Assembly (NCBI GenBank): GCA_025450635.1
Contig: JANWHA010000093.1
Coordinates: 1 to 39,180, forward strand
Direction of reading: 5' to 3'
DNA length: 39,180 bases
Source: Croceibacterium sp.
GTDB taxonomy: Bacteria > Pseudomonadota > Alphaproteobacteria > Sphingomonadales > Sphingomonadaceae
Shown: one piece after another, positions 33,162 through 39,180 of the stretch
Layout of the letters: each line of letters begins with the position of its first letter
Numbering within the stretch: the first letter of the stretch is position 1
Program-made: the position numbers and the translations under genes
Notes under the pieces: model-generated
What the model saw: only the letters and a program-made list of their open reading frames with translations
What the model was told of the DNA's origin: nothing
The model's database searches: none

Positions 33162-33190
33162 AAATAAAGAACATAGTTCCGCCTAGACAA
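33162..33190 (-). promoter_or_regulatory. Possible promoter of the tailspike-like pair
   Basis: On the minus strand TTGTCT (33190-33185) is followed, after a 16- or 17-base spacer, by TTTATT or TTATTT (about 33168-33162). The first hexamer matches the -35 consensus at four positions and TTTATT matches the -10 at four. It lies between a terminator and the first gene of the pair, in one of the most AT-rich patches of the window. Confidence 0.3.
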
Positions 33191-33212
33191 CGCGGCGCCT
33201 TGTAGGAAAGTT

Positions 33213-33235
33213 AAAAATCGCCGAGCGGCGATTTT
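33213..33235 (-). terminator. Intrinsic terminator after the O-glycosylation ligase gene
   Basis: AAAATCGCC (33214-33222) pairs perfectly with GGCGATTTT (33227-33235) around a 4-base loop. On the minus strand the stem ends in a run of five T. It lies 15 bases after the ligase stop and separates that operon from the tailspike-like pair. Its symmetry would also allow termination in the other direction. Confidence 0.8.
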
Positions 33236-33249
33236 GTTGGATTTGCCCG

Positions 33250-34617
33250 TCAGGCGCCGGCCGGGACGGCATCGGCGGGCGTCGAACGTCTGAAGCTCGC
33301 CTTTGGAGCTTCCCTGGCGGTGCGCTTGACGTAGCTCCAAAGGCCGCATTGCATACCGACAAGCATGAACATGTACGGCAGGTAAGCGATGCCCACGAAG
33401 GCTGCGCCGAGCAGGTAGATGAGCTGCGCCTGTTGGAGCGCTGTCGCCAGCCCCCATTGCCAACTGCGGGTGCCTTCTTCCGTCCGTTTGAAGCGCCAGC
33501 GGATGCGCTCCATCTGCCATACGCCGAGAAGCTGCAGCGAAATCCACAGGATCAGCCCCGGCCAGCCCTGCTCGCCGAGCATCTCGAAATACGAAGAGTG
33601 ATAGGCACGGGCCTTATCGGTTACCATTTCATAGGTGACTTGCTCGTTGCCGGGCGAGCCGGTGATCTTGGGCATCTTGTAAGTGAAGCTGTTGCTGCGA
33701 TAGGCGTCGAAGCCACCGCCGAACGGATGCATCTTCACGTAATCGAGCGTCCACATCCACACCGCGACCCGGGTCGAGGCGCTTTCGTCCTCCGAATGGC
33801 CCTGGATCGTGTTCATTCGCGCGAGATAGCTTTGCGGCAGGAACGGCACGGCGAGAACGAGCGCGAGCGCGCCAATGCCGGCGTAGAGGACCCTGTGCCT
33901 GGCCGAGCGCAACATGAGCACCGCGAGCAGCGCGGCGCACAGCAGCCCGGTACGCGCCGCCGTGCCGACCGGAATCAACAGGCACGCGAAGATCAGGCCG
34001 GCAACGAAGGTCCACACGCGCCAGTCGGGCTTGAAGATGGTACCGTGCCGGGCGAGCCACAGCGCCAGCGGGATGGTCGCGACTGCGGCGGTAGACAGGA
34101 TCGAGCCCTCGTAAAGCCCGGCGTTCTCGCGCACCAGCAGCGCCAGCGTGCCGTAGCCGCCGCCGCCCAGCGCCGTCTTGACCCCGCCGTTGATCACGAT
34201 CGTCCCCAGGGCCAGCACCATGATCAACGCGGTAGCCTCGAAGCGCAACCGGGTGCGCAGCGTCAGGGGCAGGAAGATCGCGAACAGCAGCGCCTTCCAC
34301 ACCCAGCCCCATTTGGCGAGCGCGTTCACAGGGAAGTCGGCGATGGTCGTGGTATAGGCGCAATAGAGCAGCAGCACGGCAATCATCGCTTGCCGCAAGG
34401 TGAAGCGGGTGCCTTGCTTGCGGTCGAACAACAGCCAGCCGCCGAACGCCGCGACGAACGCAATCAGCGACAGCGGGATCGCCTGGATCAGACCCCAGCC
34501 GATCTTCTGCGGAGCGACGCAGTCGATGTAGATATACGCCAGCACCCAGATGAAGGGACGCTTCAGGCCGAACGCCAGGAACATGGCCACGAAGCCGAGC
34601 AGCCCCAGGTCAAGCAT
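33250..34617 (-). CDS. Exosortase A-associated O-glycosylation ligase (Wzy/WaaL-like)
   Basis: A 455-residue integral membrane protein with about 10-12 hydrophobic helices and a large extracytoplasmic loop in the second half (DYVKMHPFGGGFDAYRSNSF...YHSSYFEMLGEQGWPG), the layout of O-antigen ligase/polymerase enzymes. The opening LGLLGFVAMFLAFGLKRPFIWVLAYIYIDCVAPQKIGWG is characteristic of the family named 'probable O-glycosylation ligase, exosortase A system-associated', recognised from memory. It should transfer lipid-linked glycan to an acceptor at the outer face of the inner membrane. Its ATG shares one base with the stop of a 53-aa frame upstream (TGATG). The exosortase itself is not in the window. 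Confidence 0.85.
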   Translation of the reverse strand: MLDLGLLGFVAMFLAFGLKRPFIWVLAYIYIDCVAPQKIGWGLIQAIPLSLIAFVAAFGGWLLFDRKQGTRFTLRQAMIAVLLLYCAYTTTIADFPVNALAKWGWVWKALLFAIFLPLTLRTRLRFEATALIMVLALGTIVINGGVKTALGGGGYGTLALLVRENAGLYEGSILSTAAVATIPLALWLARHGTIFKPDWRVWTFVAGLIFACLLIPVGTAARTGLLCAALLAVLMLRSARHRVLYAGIGALALVLAVPFLPQSYLARMNTIQGHSEDESASTRVAVWMWTLDYVKMHPFGGGFDAYRSNSFTYKMPKITGSPGNEQVTYEMVTDKARAYHSSYFEMLGEQGWPGLILWISLQLLGVWQMERIRWRFKRTEEGTRSWQWGLATALQQAQLIYLLGAAFVGIAYLPYMFMLVGMQCGLWSYVKRTAREAPKASFRRSTPADAVPAGA

Positions 34618-34778
34618 CAGGCCGCCTCATCCGGGGCGTTCGCGGGCTCGCGCAGCCACGGGCGCCGAGGCGCAGAGATGTCGTCGGGATCGCGTCCGAG
34701 GTCCTCGCGCCACAACAGCCGCCACAACGCGATGGCCATCAGCCCGTGCGTCAGCGCGAGGGTGAGAATGTCGATCAA
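34617..34778 (-). CDS. 53-residue protein coupled to the O-glycosylation ligase
   Basis: A short frame starting at TTG 34778 with GGGAG seven bases upstream, ending in TGA whose last base is the A of the ligase ATG (TGATG). The N-terminal half is hydrophobic and helical (IDILTLALTHGLMAIALWRLLWRED), the C-terminal half is charged and Pro-rich (DPDDISAPRRPWLREPANAP), so it looks like a single-pass membrane microprotein with a soluble tail. Stop-start overlap, a good ribosome-binding site and a sensible helix support it as real. It may be a small subunit or leader for the ligase; I know no family name. Confidence 0.6.
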   Translation of the reverse strand: MIDILTLALTHGLMAIALWRLLWREDLGRDPDDISAPRRPWLREPANAPDEAA

Positions 34779-34875
34779 GGACTCGCTCCCGGCGCGCCCG
34801 CAAGCGCGATCCGAGTCCTCCTACGCCCGCCCGGTTGACGCGCCGTTAAGTTTGTCGTGGCAACCCTCGCGCTCG

Positions 34876-36105
34876 ATGACCCGGGTTCTGCACGTCCTCG
34901 ATCACTCGCTGCCGCTGCACAGCGGCTACACCTTCCGCACGCGCGCCATCATGACCGCGCAACGGGCGCAAGGGCTCGAAGTCCGCGGCATCACCGGTCT
35001 GCGCCACGCCGCCCAAGGTCCGGCGGCCGAAACGGTTGACGGCCTCATCTTCCACCGCACCGACGGCGCGGTAAAAGGGCCGGCCGCAATGCGCGAATGG
35101 CGCGAGATCAATGCTCTCGCCCAGGCGATCGGCCGTCTCGCCAGCGAATGGCGTCCCGATGTGATCCACGCCCACTCGCCGGCGCTCTCCGGCATGGCCG
35201 GGTTGAAGGCAGCGCGCGCCCTCGGCCTGCCGCTGGTCTATGAGATCCGCGCGTTCTGGGAGGATGCAGCGGTCGGCAATCGCACCGGCAGCGAGGGCTC
35301 GGTCCGCTATCGCCTCACTCGCGAGCTCGAGAATCGGGTGATCGCCGGGGCCGACGCGGTCATGACCATCTGCCACGGCTTGCGCGACGATCTGGTCGCG
35401 CGCGGATTTCCGGCCGGCCGCATCGGCGTGATGCCCAACGGCGTCGACCTGACGTTGTTCGGCGATCCGGCGCCCCGGGACCAGGGTTTGGTCGACGAAC
35501 TACGGCTTGGCTCGGGGCCGGTAATCGGCTTCATCGGCAGCTTCTACGACTACGAGGGGCTCGATGACCTCATCGCGGCGATGCCGGACCTATTGTGCGA
35601 ACATCCGGACGCGCGGCTGCTGCTGGTTGGCGGCGGGCCGGTGGAGGCGGCGCTGAAAGCTCAAGCCGAAGCGTCGCCGGTGGCGTTCGCGATCCGCTTC
35701 GTCGGCCGGGTGCCGCACGAGCAGGTGGAGCGCTACTACTCGCTGTGCGACGTAATGACCTATCCGCGCAAGCGCAGCCGACTGACCGATCTTGTCACAC
35801 CGCTCAAGCCGCTCGAAGCGATGGCGCAGGGCCGGATCGTCGCGGCATCGGACGTCGGTGGGCATCGCGAGCTTATCACCGACGGCCTCACCGGCACGCT
35901 GTTCCCGGCGGACGATCCGGCCGCTTGCGCGAAGGAACTCGCCCGCCTGTTGTCGAAGGCTTCCGAATGGCCGGCGATGCGGGACGCCGCGCGCGCGCAC
36001 GTCGCGGCGCATCACGACTGGGCCCGCAACGTGCGTCGTTATCAGGACGTTTACCAAGCGCTGCTAGAACGCTCGACCAAAGGCCGCACCCGCGTCGCCG
36101 CCTAG
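34876..36105 (+). CDS. Exosortase A-associated glycosyltransferase (GT4)
   Basis: A 409-residue GT-B-fold glycosyltransferase. The start VLHVLDHSLPLHSGYTFRT is strongly reminiscent of the 'PEP-CTERM/exosortase A-associated glycosyltransferase' family, recognised from memory. Family-4 features: DVIHAHSPALSGMAGL in the N-domain, IGVMPNGVDLTLF at the domain hinge, GPVIGFIGSFYDYEGLDDLI, LLLVGGGP and the donor-binding PLKPLEAMAQGRIVAASDVGGHRELITDG. It should act at the cytoplasmic face, adding a sugar to a lipid-linked glycan. ATG 34876 is used; the longer open frame upstream is antisense to the ligase. The 97-base divergent gap (34779-34875) carries GGACTCG/CGAGTCC inverted repeats (34779-34785, 34812-34818). 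Confidence 0.88.
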   Translation: MTRVLHVLDHSLPLHSGYTFRTRAIMTAQRAQGLEVRGITGLRHAAQGPAAETVDGLIFHRTDGAVKGPAAMREWREINALAQAIGRLASEWRPDVIHAHSPALSGMAGLKAARALGLPLVYEIRAFWEDAAVGNRTGSEGSVRYRLTRELENRVIAGADAVMTICHGLRDDLVARGFPAGRIGVMPNGVDLTLFGDPAPRDQGLVDELRLGSGPVIGFIGSFYDYEGLDDLIAAMPDLLCEHPDARLLLVGGGPVEAALKAQAEASPVAFAIRFVGRVPHEQVERYYSLCDVMTYPRKRSRLTDLVTPLKPLEAMAQGRIVAASDVGGHRELITDGLTGTLFPADDPAACAKELARLLSKASEWPAMRDAARAHVAAHHDWARNVRRYQDVYQALLERSTKGRTRVAA

Positions 36106-36139
36106 CGTGCGCGAACAAGGCGTTGAACTGGGACCACGA

Positions 36140-37894
36140 GTGGCGACGATTGCACCATCCTCGAGCGCGAGCCGGGCCGCCAAGGCGCCGATCAGCACGC
36201 ACCCCGCCTTCCCGGCGATCGTCGCGCTGTGGTTCGCGGCCTTGCTCGGTCTCGGCAGCCTGGTCCTGCCGGTCGCGCTGATCGAGAAGCTGGTTGTCGT
36301 CACGCGCATTTCCTCGCTGATTTCCGCGGCCGAGCCGCCGCTCGGCTTTACCGCGCGGGCCGGCATCGCGATCGCCGCGTCGTTCGCCGGCGCCGTCATC
36401 GGGCTTTTCCTCGCGCGCAAGGTCGCCAGCTCGTCGGCCGCCGAACCGACGGGCCGGAACTTCGCGCTTGGCGCGGAGCGTCAATGCCGACCGATCTCCG
36501 CCCCCGACGAGCTCGGTGAAGACGGCCTCGATGCTCCTGAGCTGGTGGCGTCGCCGCTGCTGCAGAAGCGGCGCTCGCTGACGATGGCCGAGGACAACCG
36601 CCCCAGCGCCTATCTTCAGGCGGTTCCGATGCCGGGCCAGTCGATTGAGAATCGGGCAGAATTCTCGCTGTCGGATGAGATAAGCCCTCCAGAGCCAGCG
36701 GCGGCCACGGATAGGATCATCGAGGCGAGCTATGAGCCCCTCGAGCTGGGTGCCTTCGTCGCACCCGAAGACGACGAAGAGGAGGAGTCCACCGAAGGCG
36801 ACGATGGACTCGAAGCGCTAAGGCGCCAGATCCATACGCCCGATACTCCCGCGATGCCGCTTTCGCCGATGACGGATGAGACGTTCGACCCTGCCGAGTT
36901 CGAGCGCGAGCCAGCACATGCCGACCCGCTTCCGTTTGCCGCTCCTTCGCTCAGGCGCTCGCTCACGCCTGCTTTGGACCAGGAAGAGCAGGTCGGCGTG
37001 CGGCAAGATTACGATCTGGAGGAAGCCATGGACGAGGAAGCGTTCGTCGACGAACCAGTCCCGCAGCTGTCGATCGTCGAACCGGACGGCGAACCGGACA
37101 CCGACGAGCGCGCGGTGGAGGAGCTTGGCCTCGTGCAGCTCGCCGCTCGCCTCGGCGCCTCGATCGAGAAACGCCGCGCTTGGCTGGCCGAACGACAGAA
37201 GGCCGCTCCTTCTTCGCCGGCACCGTCCGCGCTCGCGCCCTTTGGCGATGCCGCCGATTTCGAAGCCGCGGAGGCCGAAGACGCCGCCCGCGCGATCGCC
37301 GATTTCTTCGGCCCGCCCGAGGCCGAGGAGACGCGAGAGATCGCGAACGATTCCGAGCCTCCTGCCCCGCAATTCGAGCCTGCCTTCTCGCCCGTCGCAC
37401 CGCTTGGAGCGGCGATGCCCGCGCCCTTGCGTGGGGTCCCGCTCGATCAGGACGACGAAGAAGATGAGAGCGCGCTCGCCGCTTCGTTCTCGCTGCCTCT
37501 CGGAGGCTCGATCTCCGAGGCGGAGGTTGCGAGCACTGGCGAAGAGGACGGGTTCGACGAAGAGGAGCCGGAAGACAGCGAATACAGCTCGCTTCTGGCG
37601 ATGAAGAATCCCTTTGTTCGCGAGCAGGAATTCGTTCGCGTCGAGCAACCGGAGGACGAAAGCGGTTCGGTTGAACCGGCCGTCACCTTCCCCGCATCTG
37701 TCCCTTCGGTCCGCGAGAGCGCGGGCCAAGCACAGGTGCCAGCCTCAGGCCCGCGCCCGTTCGACCCACCGACAAAGCCTGTCGAAGGCGCGCTTCGCCC
37801 CGCTCCGGCGTTGGCGCCGCGCGATCCTGACGACGCCGAGCGTAGCTTGCGCGACGCGCTCGCCACGCTACAGCGGATGAGCGGCGCCGCCTGA
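36140..37894 (+). CDS. Large acidic protein with two membrane segments, unknown function
   Basis: A protein of 584 residues from GTG 36140 (GGGA six bases upstream) or 595 from GTG 36107. Two hydrophobic helices lie near the N-terminus (FPAIVALWFAALLGLGSLVL and AGIAIAASFAGAVIGLFLA), followed by about 480 residues that are acidic, Pro/Ala/Ser-rich and probably disordered, with runs such as EDDEEEESTEGDD and DQDDEEDESALA. Order-like islands remain: a helix VEELGLVQLAARLGASIEKRRAWLAERQ, the motif YSSLLAMKNPFVREQEFVRVEQ, and the C-terminal ERSLRDALATLQRMSG. No family recognised. It follows the glycosyltransferase directly and is probably co-transcribed. Topology suggests a membrane-anchored scaffold with a cytoplasmic tail, which is inference. 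Confidence 0.75.
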   Translation: MATIAPSSSASRAAKAPISTHPAFPAIVALWFAALLGLGSLVLPVALIEKLVVVTRISSLISAAEPPLGFTARAGIAIAASFAGAVIGLFLARKVASSSAAEPTGRNFALGAERQCRPISAPDELGEDGLDAPELVASPLLQKRRSLTMAEDNRPSAYLQAVPMPGQSIENRAEFSLSDEISPPEPAAATDRIIEASYEPLELGAFVAPEDDEEEESTEGDDGLEALRRQIHTPDTPAMPLSPMTDETFDPAEFEREPAHADPLPFAAPSLRRSLTPALDQEEQVGVRQDYDLEEAMDEEAFVDEPVPQLSIVEPDGEPDTDERAVEELGLVQLAARLGASIEKRRAWLAERQKAAPSSPAPSALAPFGDAADFEAAEAEDAARAIADFFGPPEAEETREIANDSEPPAPQFEPAFSPVAPLGAAMPAPLRGVPLDQDDEEDESALAASFSLPLGGSISEAEVASTGEEDGFDEEEPEDSEYSSLLAMKNPFVREQEFVRVEQPEDESGSVEPAVTFPASVPSVRESAGQAQVPASGPRPFDPPTKPVEGALRPAPALAPRDPDDAERSLRDALATLQRMSGAA

Positions 37895-37924
37895 CGGCAC
37901 CCAAGCGATTTGCTCCCGCGGGCA

Positions 37925-37950
37925 GCCGAGGCGTCTAGCGGCGCCTCGGC
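37925..37950 (+). terminator. Hairpin between the acidic-protein gene and gltB
   Basis: GCCGAGGCG (37925-37933) pairs with CGCCTCGGC (37942-37950) around an 8-base loop. The following GGTCGTGTTGTTGCGCTT is only moderately T-rich, so this is a probable rather than certain terminator. The remaining 150 bases before gltB hold no gene; no confident promoter was seen. Confidence 0.5.
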
Positions 37951-38103
37951 GGTCGTGTTGTTGCGCTTGCAAAAACACGTTCCTGTCGCCATGGGAAACA
38001 TTCGCGACATTTTCGTAAGCACCCCCGCGGTGTGAGTCGACTTTCGTTGCGGCCTGCGGGCCGCTTCGGAGCCATCTCGCCCCGCAAGACAGGAAGCGAG
38101 TAA

Positions 38104-39180
38104 GTGACCGAATACCCCGCGCCCCAGGGCCTGTACGATTCACGCAACGAGCATGACTCGTGCGGGGTGGGCTTCCTCGCCCATATCCGCGGCGAGAAGT
38201 CGCACGCGATCGTCGCCCAGGCGTTGGAGATTCTCGCCAATCTCGACCATCGCGGCGCGGTCGGGGCCGACCCGCTGCTCGGCGACGGCGCGGGCATCTT
38301 GATGCAAATCCCCGATCCGCTTTACCGCCGCTGGGCGCAGGAGGAGGGTCTGACCTTGCCGCCTCCGGGCGACTACGCGGTGGCGATGTGCTTCCTGCCG
38401 CAGCACGGCCAGGCGCGCGAATTCATTGCCAGCCAGTTCGAGAAGTTCATCGCCAAGGAAGGCCAACACCTGATCGGCTGGCGCGACGTGCCGACGACCC
38501 AGGACGGCCTCGGCAAGGCGGTGCTCGCCTCGATGCCGTGCATCCGCCAGTGCTTCGTCGGCCGCGGCGACAACTGCGCCGACCAGGACGCGTTCGAGCG
38601 CAAGCTGATCGTCATCCGCAAGCAGACCCAGAACCCCCTGAAGGCGCTCGCCGAAAAGCACGGCATGCCCGAGATCACCCACCTTTACCTGCCGAGCTTC
38701 TCGAGCCGCACGGTCGTCTACAAGGGCCTCCTGTTGGCGAACCAGGTCGGCAGTTTTTATGACGACCTGCGCGATCCCGATTGCGTCAGCGCGCTCGGCC
38801 TTGTCCACCAGCGCTTCAGCACCAATACTTTTCCCAGCTGGAAGCTGGCGCATCCCTATCGCCTGATCGCCCACAACGGCGAGATCAACACCGTGCGCGG
38901 CAACGTCAACTGGATGAACGCCCGCCGGCGCACGATGGAATCGCCGTTGCTGGGCGCCGATCTCGACAAGCTGTGGCCGATCATTCCGCACGGCCAGTCG
39001 GATACGGCGTGCCTCGACAACGCGCTCGAGTTGCTGCTGCTCGGCGGCTATTCGCTCGCCCACGCGATGATGATGCTGATCCCGGAGGCGTGGGCCGGCA
39101 ACCCGCTGATGGATCCGGCCCGGCGCGCGTTCTACGAATACCACGCAGCTCTGATGGAGCCTTGGGACGGCCCGGCCGCC
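38104..39180 (+). CDS. gltB: Glutamate synthase large subunit, 3'-truncated by the window edge
   Basis: The first 359 codons of NADPH-type glutamate synthase (about 1,500 residues in full), which turns glutamine and 2-oxoglutarate into two glutamates. The class-II glutamine amidotransferase domain is seen. After a 19-residue propeptide the nucleophile Cys20 stands in HDSCGVGFLAHI, expected to be exposed by cleavage. LDHRGAVGADPLLGDGAGI, SALGLVHQRFSTNTFPSWKLAHPYRLIAHNGEINTVRGN and HGQSDTACLDN are typical. The GTG start at 38104 has AGGA nine bases upstream. The frame is open to the last base; the synthase domain and GltD lie beyond. Confidence 0.95.
   Translation, partial: MTEYPAPQGLYDSRNEHDSCGVGFLAHIRGEKSHAIVAQALEILANLDHRGAVGADPLLGDGAGILMQIPDPLYRRWAQEEGLTLPPPGDYAVAMCFLPQHGQAREFIASQFEKFIAKEGQHLIGWRDVPTTQDGLGKAVLASMPCIRQCFVGRGDNCADQDAFERKLIVIRKQTQNPLKALAEKHGMPEITHLYLPSFSSRTVVYKGLLLANQVGSFYDDLRDPDCVSALGLVHQRFSTNTFPSWKLAHPYRLIAHNGEINTVRGNVNWMNARRRTMESPLLGADLDKLWPIIPHGQSDTACLDNALELLLLGGYSLAHAMMMLIPEAWAGNPLMDPARRAFYEYHAALMEPWDGPAA

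Noticed and set aside
33349-34875. Extension of the glycosyltransferase frame upstream by more than 500 codons
   Set aside because: The extension is antisense to the ligase, which has clear membrane helices and family features; the glycosyltransferase begins with its typical N-terminus at 34876.
1-39180. tRNA or rRNA genes, CRISPR arrays and insertion sequences
   Set aside because: No cloverleaf-like segment with a GGTTCRA arm in proper pairing, no regularly spaced repeats, and no transposase frames or terminal inverted repeats were seen by eye; a tRNAscan or ISfinder run would settle it.

Overview
The window is a high-GC, gene-dense chromosomal segment. Gene content and protein style point to an alphaproteobacterium, most likely of the order Sphingomonadales. 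The pointers are a fused PabB-PabC, an exosortase-A (XrtA/PEP-CTERM) O-glycosylation ligase and glycosyltransferase, intracellular PHA depolymerase and phenylalanine hydroxylase. The placement rests on recognising protein families by eye; no database search was run. The window starts inside alanine dehydrogenase and ends inside the glutamate synthase large subunit.

Layout. 1-7.6 kb: alanine dehydrogenase (partial), a 7TM-GGDEF diguanylate cyclase, a thioesterase coupled to oligopeptidase B on the minus strand, then Xaa-Pro aminopeptidase and a cupin protein. 7.6-13.2 kb: an operon of a secreted EF-hand protein, an OmpR-type response regulator and a histidine kinase, preceded by phased direct repeats and a leader hairpin, then an exported M1 aminopeptidase. 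13.4-17.6 kb: a five-gene run with overlaps or very short gaps (PabBC, aminotransferase, RluA-type pseudouridine synthase, ArfB, and a 70-aa protein). 17.7-18.7 kb: ribosomal protein L33 and a LolA-like carrier. 18.66-19.06 kb: a gene-free gap holding a strongly structured candidate small RNA and an intrinsic terminator. 19.06-21.4 kb: xth, ribA and a GNAT acetyltransferase, overlapping by 4 bases each.

21.4-24.5 kb (minus): RecQ, a secreted or anchored beta-helix protein and a YbiI-like zinc-finger protein whose ribosome-binding site lies in a hairpin. 24.7-26.3 kb: two small lipoproteins and phenylalanine hydroxylase. 26.3-29.4 kb (minus): a GlsB-type membrane protein, UppP and an MsbA-like ABC exporter. 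29.5-30.7 kb: PHA depolymerase. 30.8-33.1 kb (minus): a two-gene, phage tail-like unit with a parallel beta-helix. 33.2-36.1 kb: exosortase-A-associated O-glycosylation ligase with a coupled 53-aa protein, divergent from an exosortase-A-associated glycosyltransferase. 36.1-37.9 kb: a large acidic protein with two membrane segments and no known function. 38.1 kb to the end: gltB.

Most of the window is ordinary housekeeping: peptide turnover, folate and riboflavin precursors, ribosome rescue, repair and envelope lipid recycling. The parts most worth a second look are the surface-glycan/tailspike/acidic-protein block at 30.8-37.9 kb, the candidate small RNA at 18.8 kb, and the structured or repeat-bearing leaders ahead of the EF-hand/two-component operon and the YbiI-like gene.
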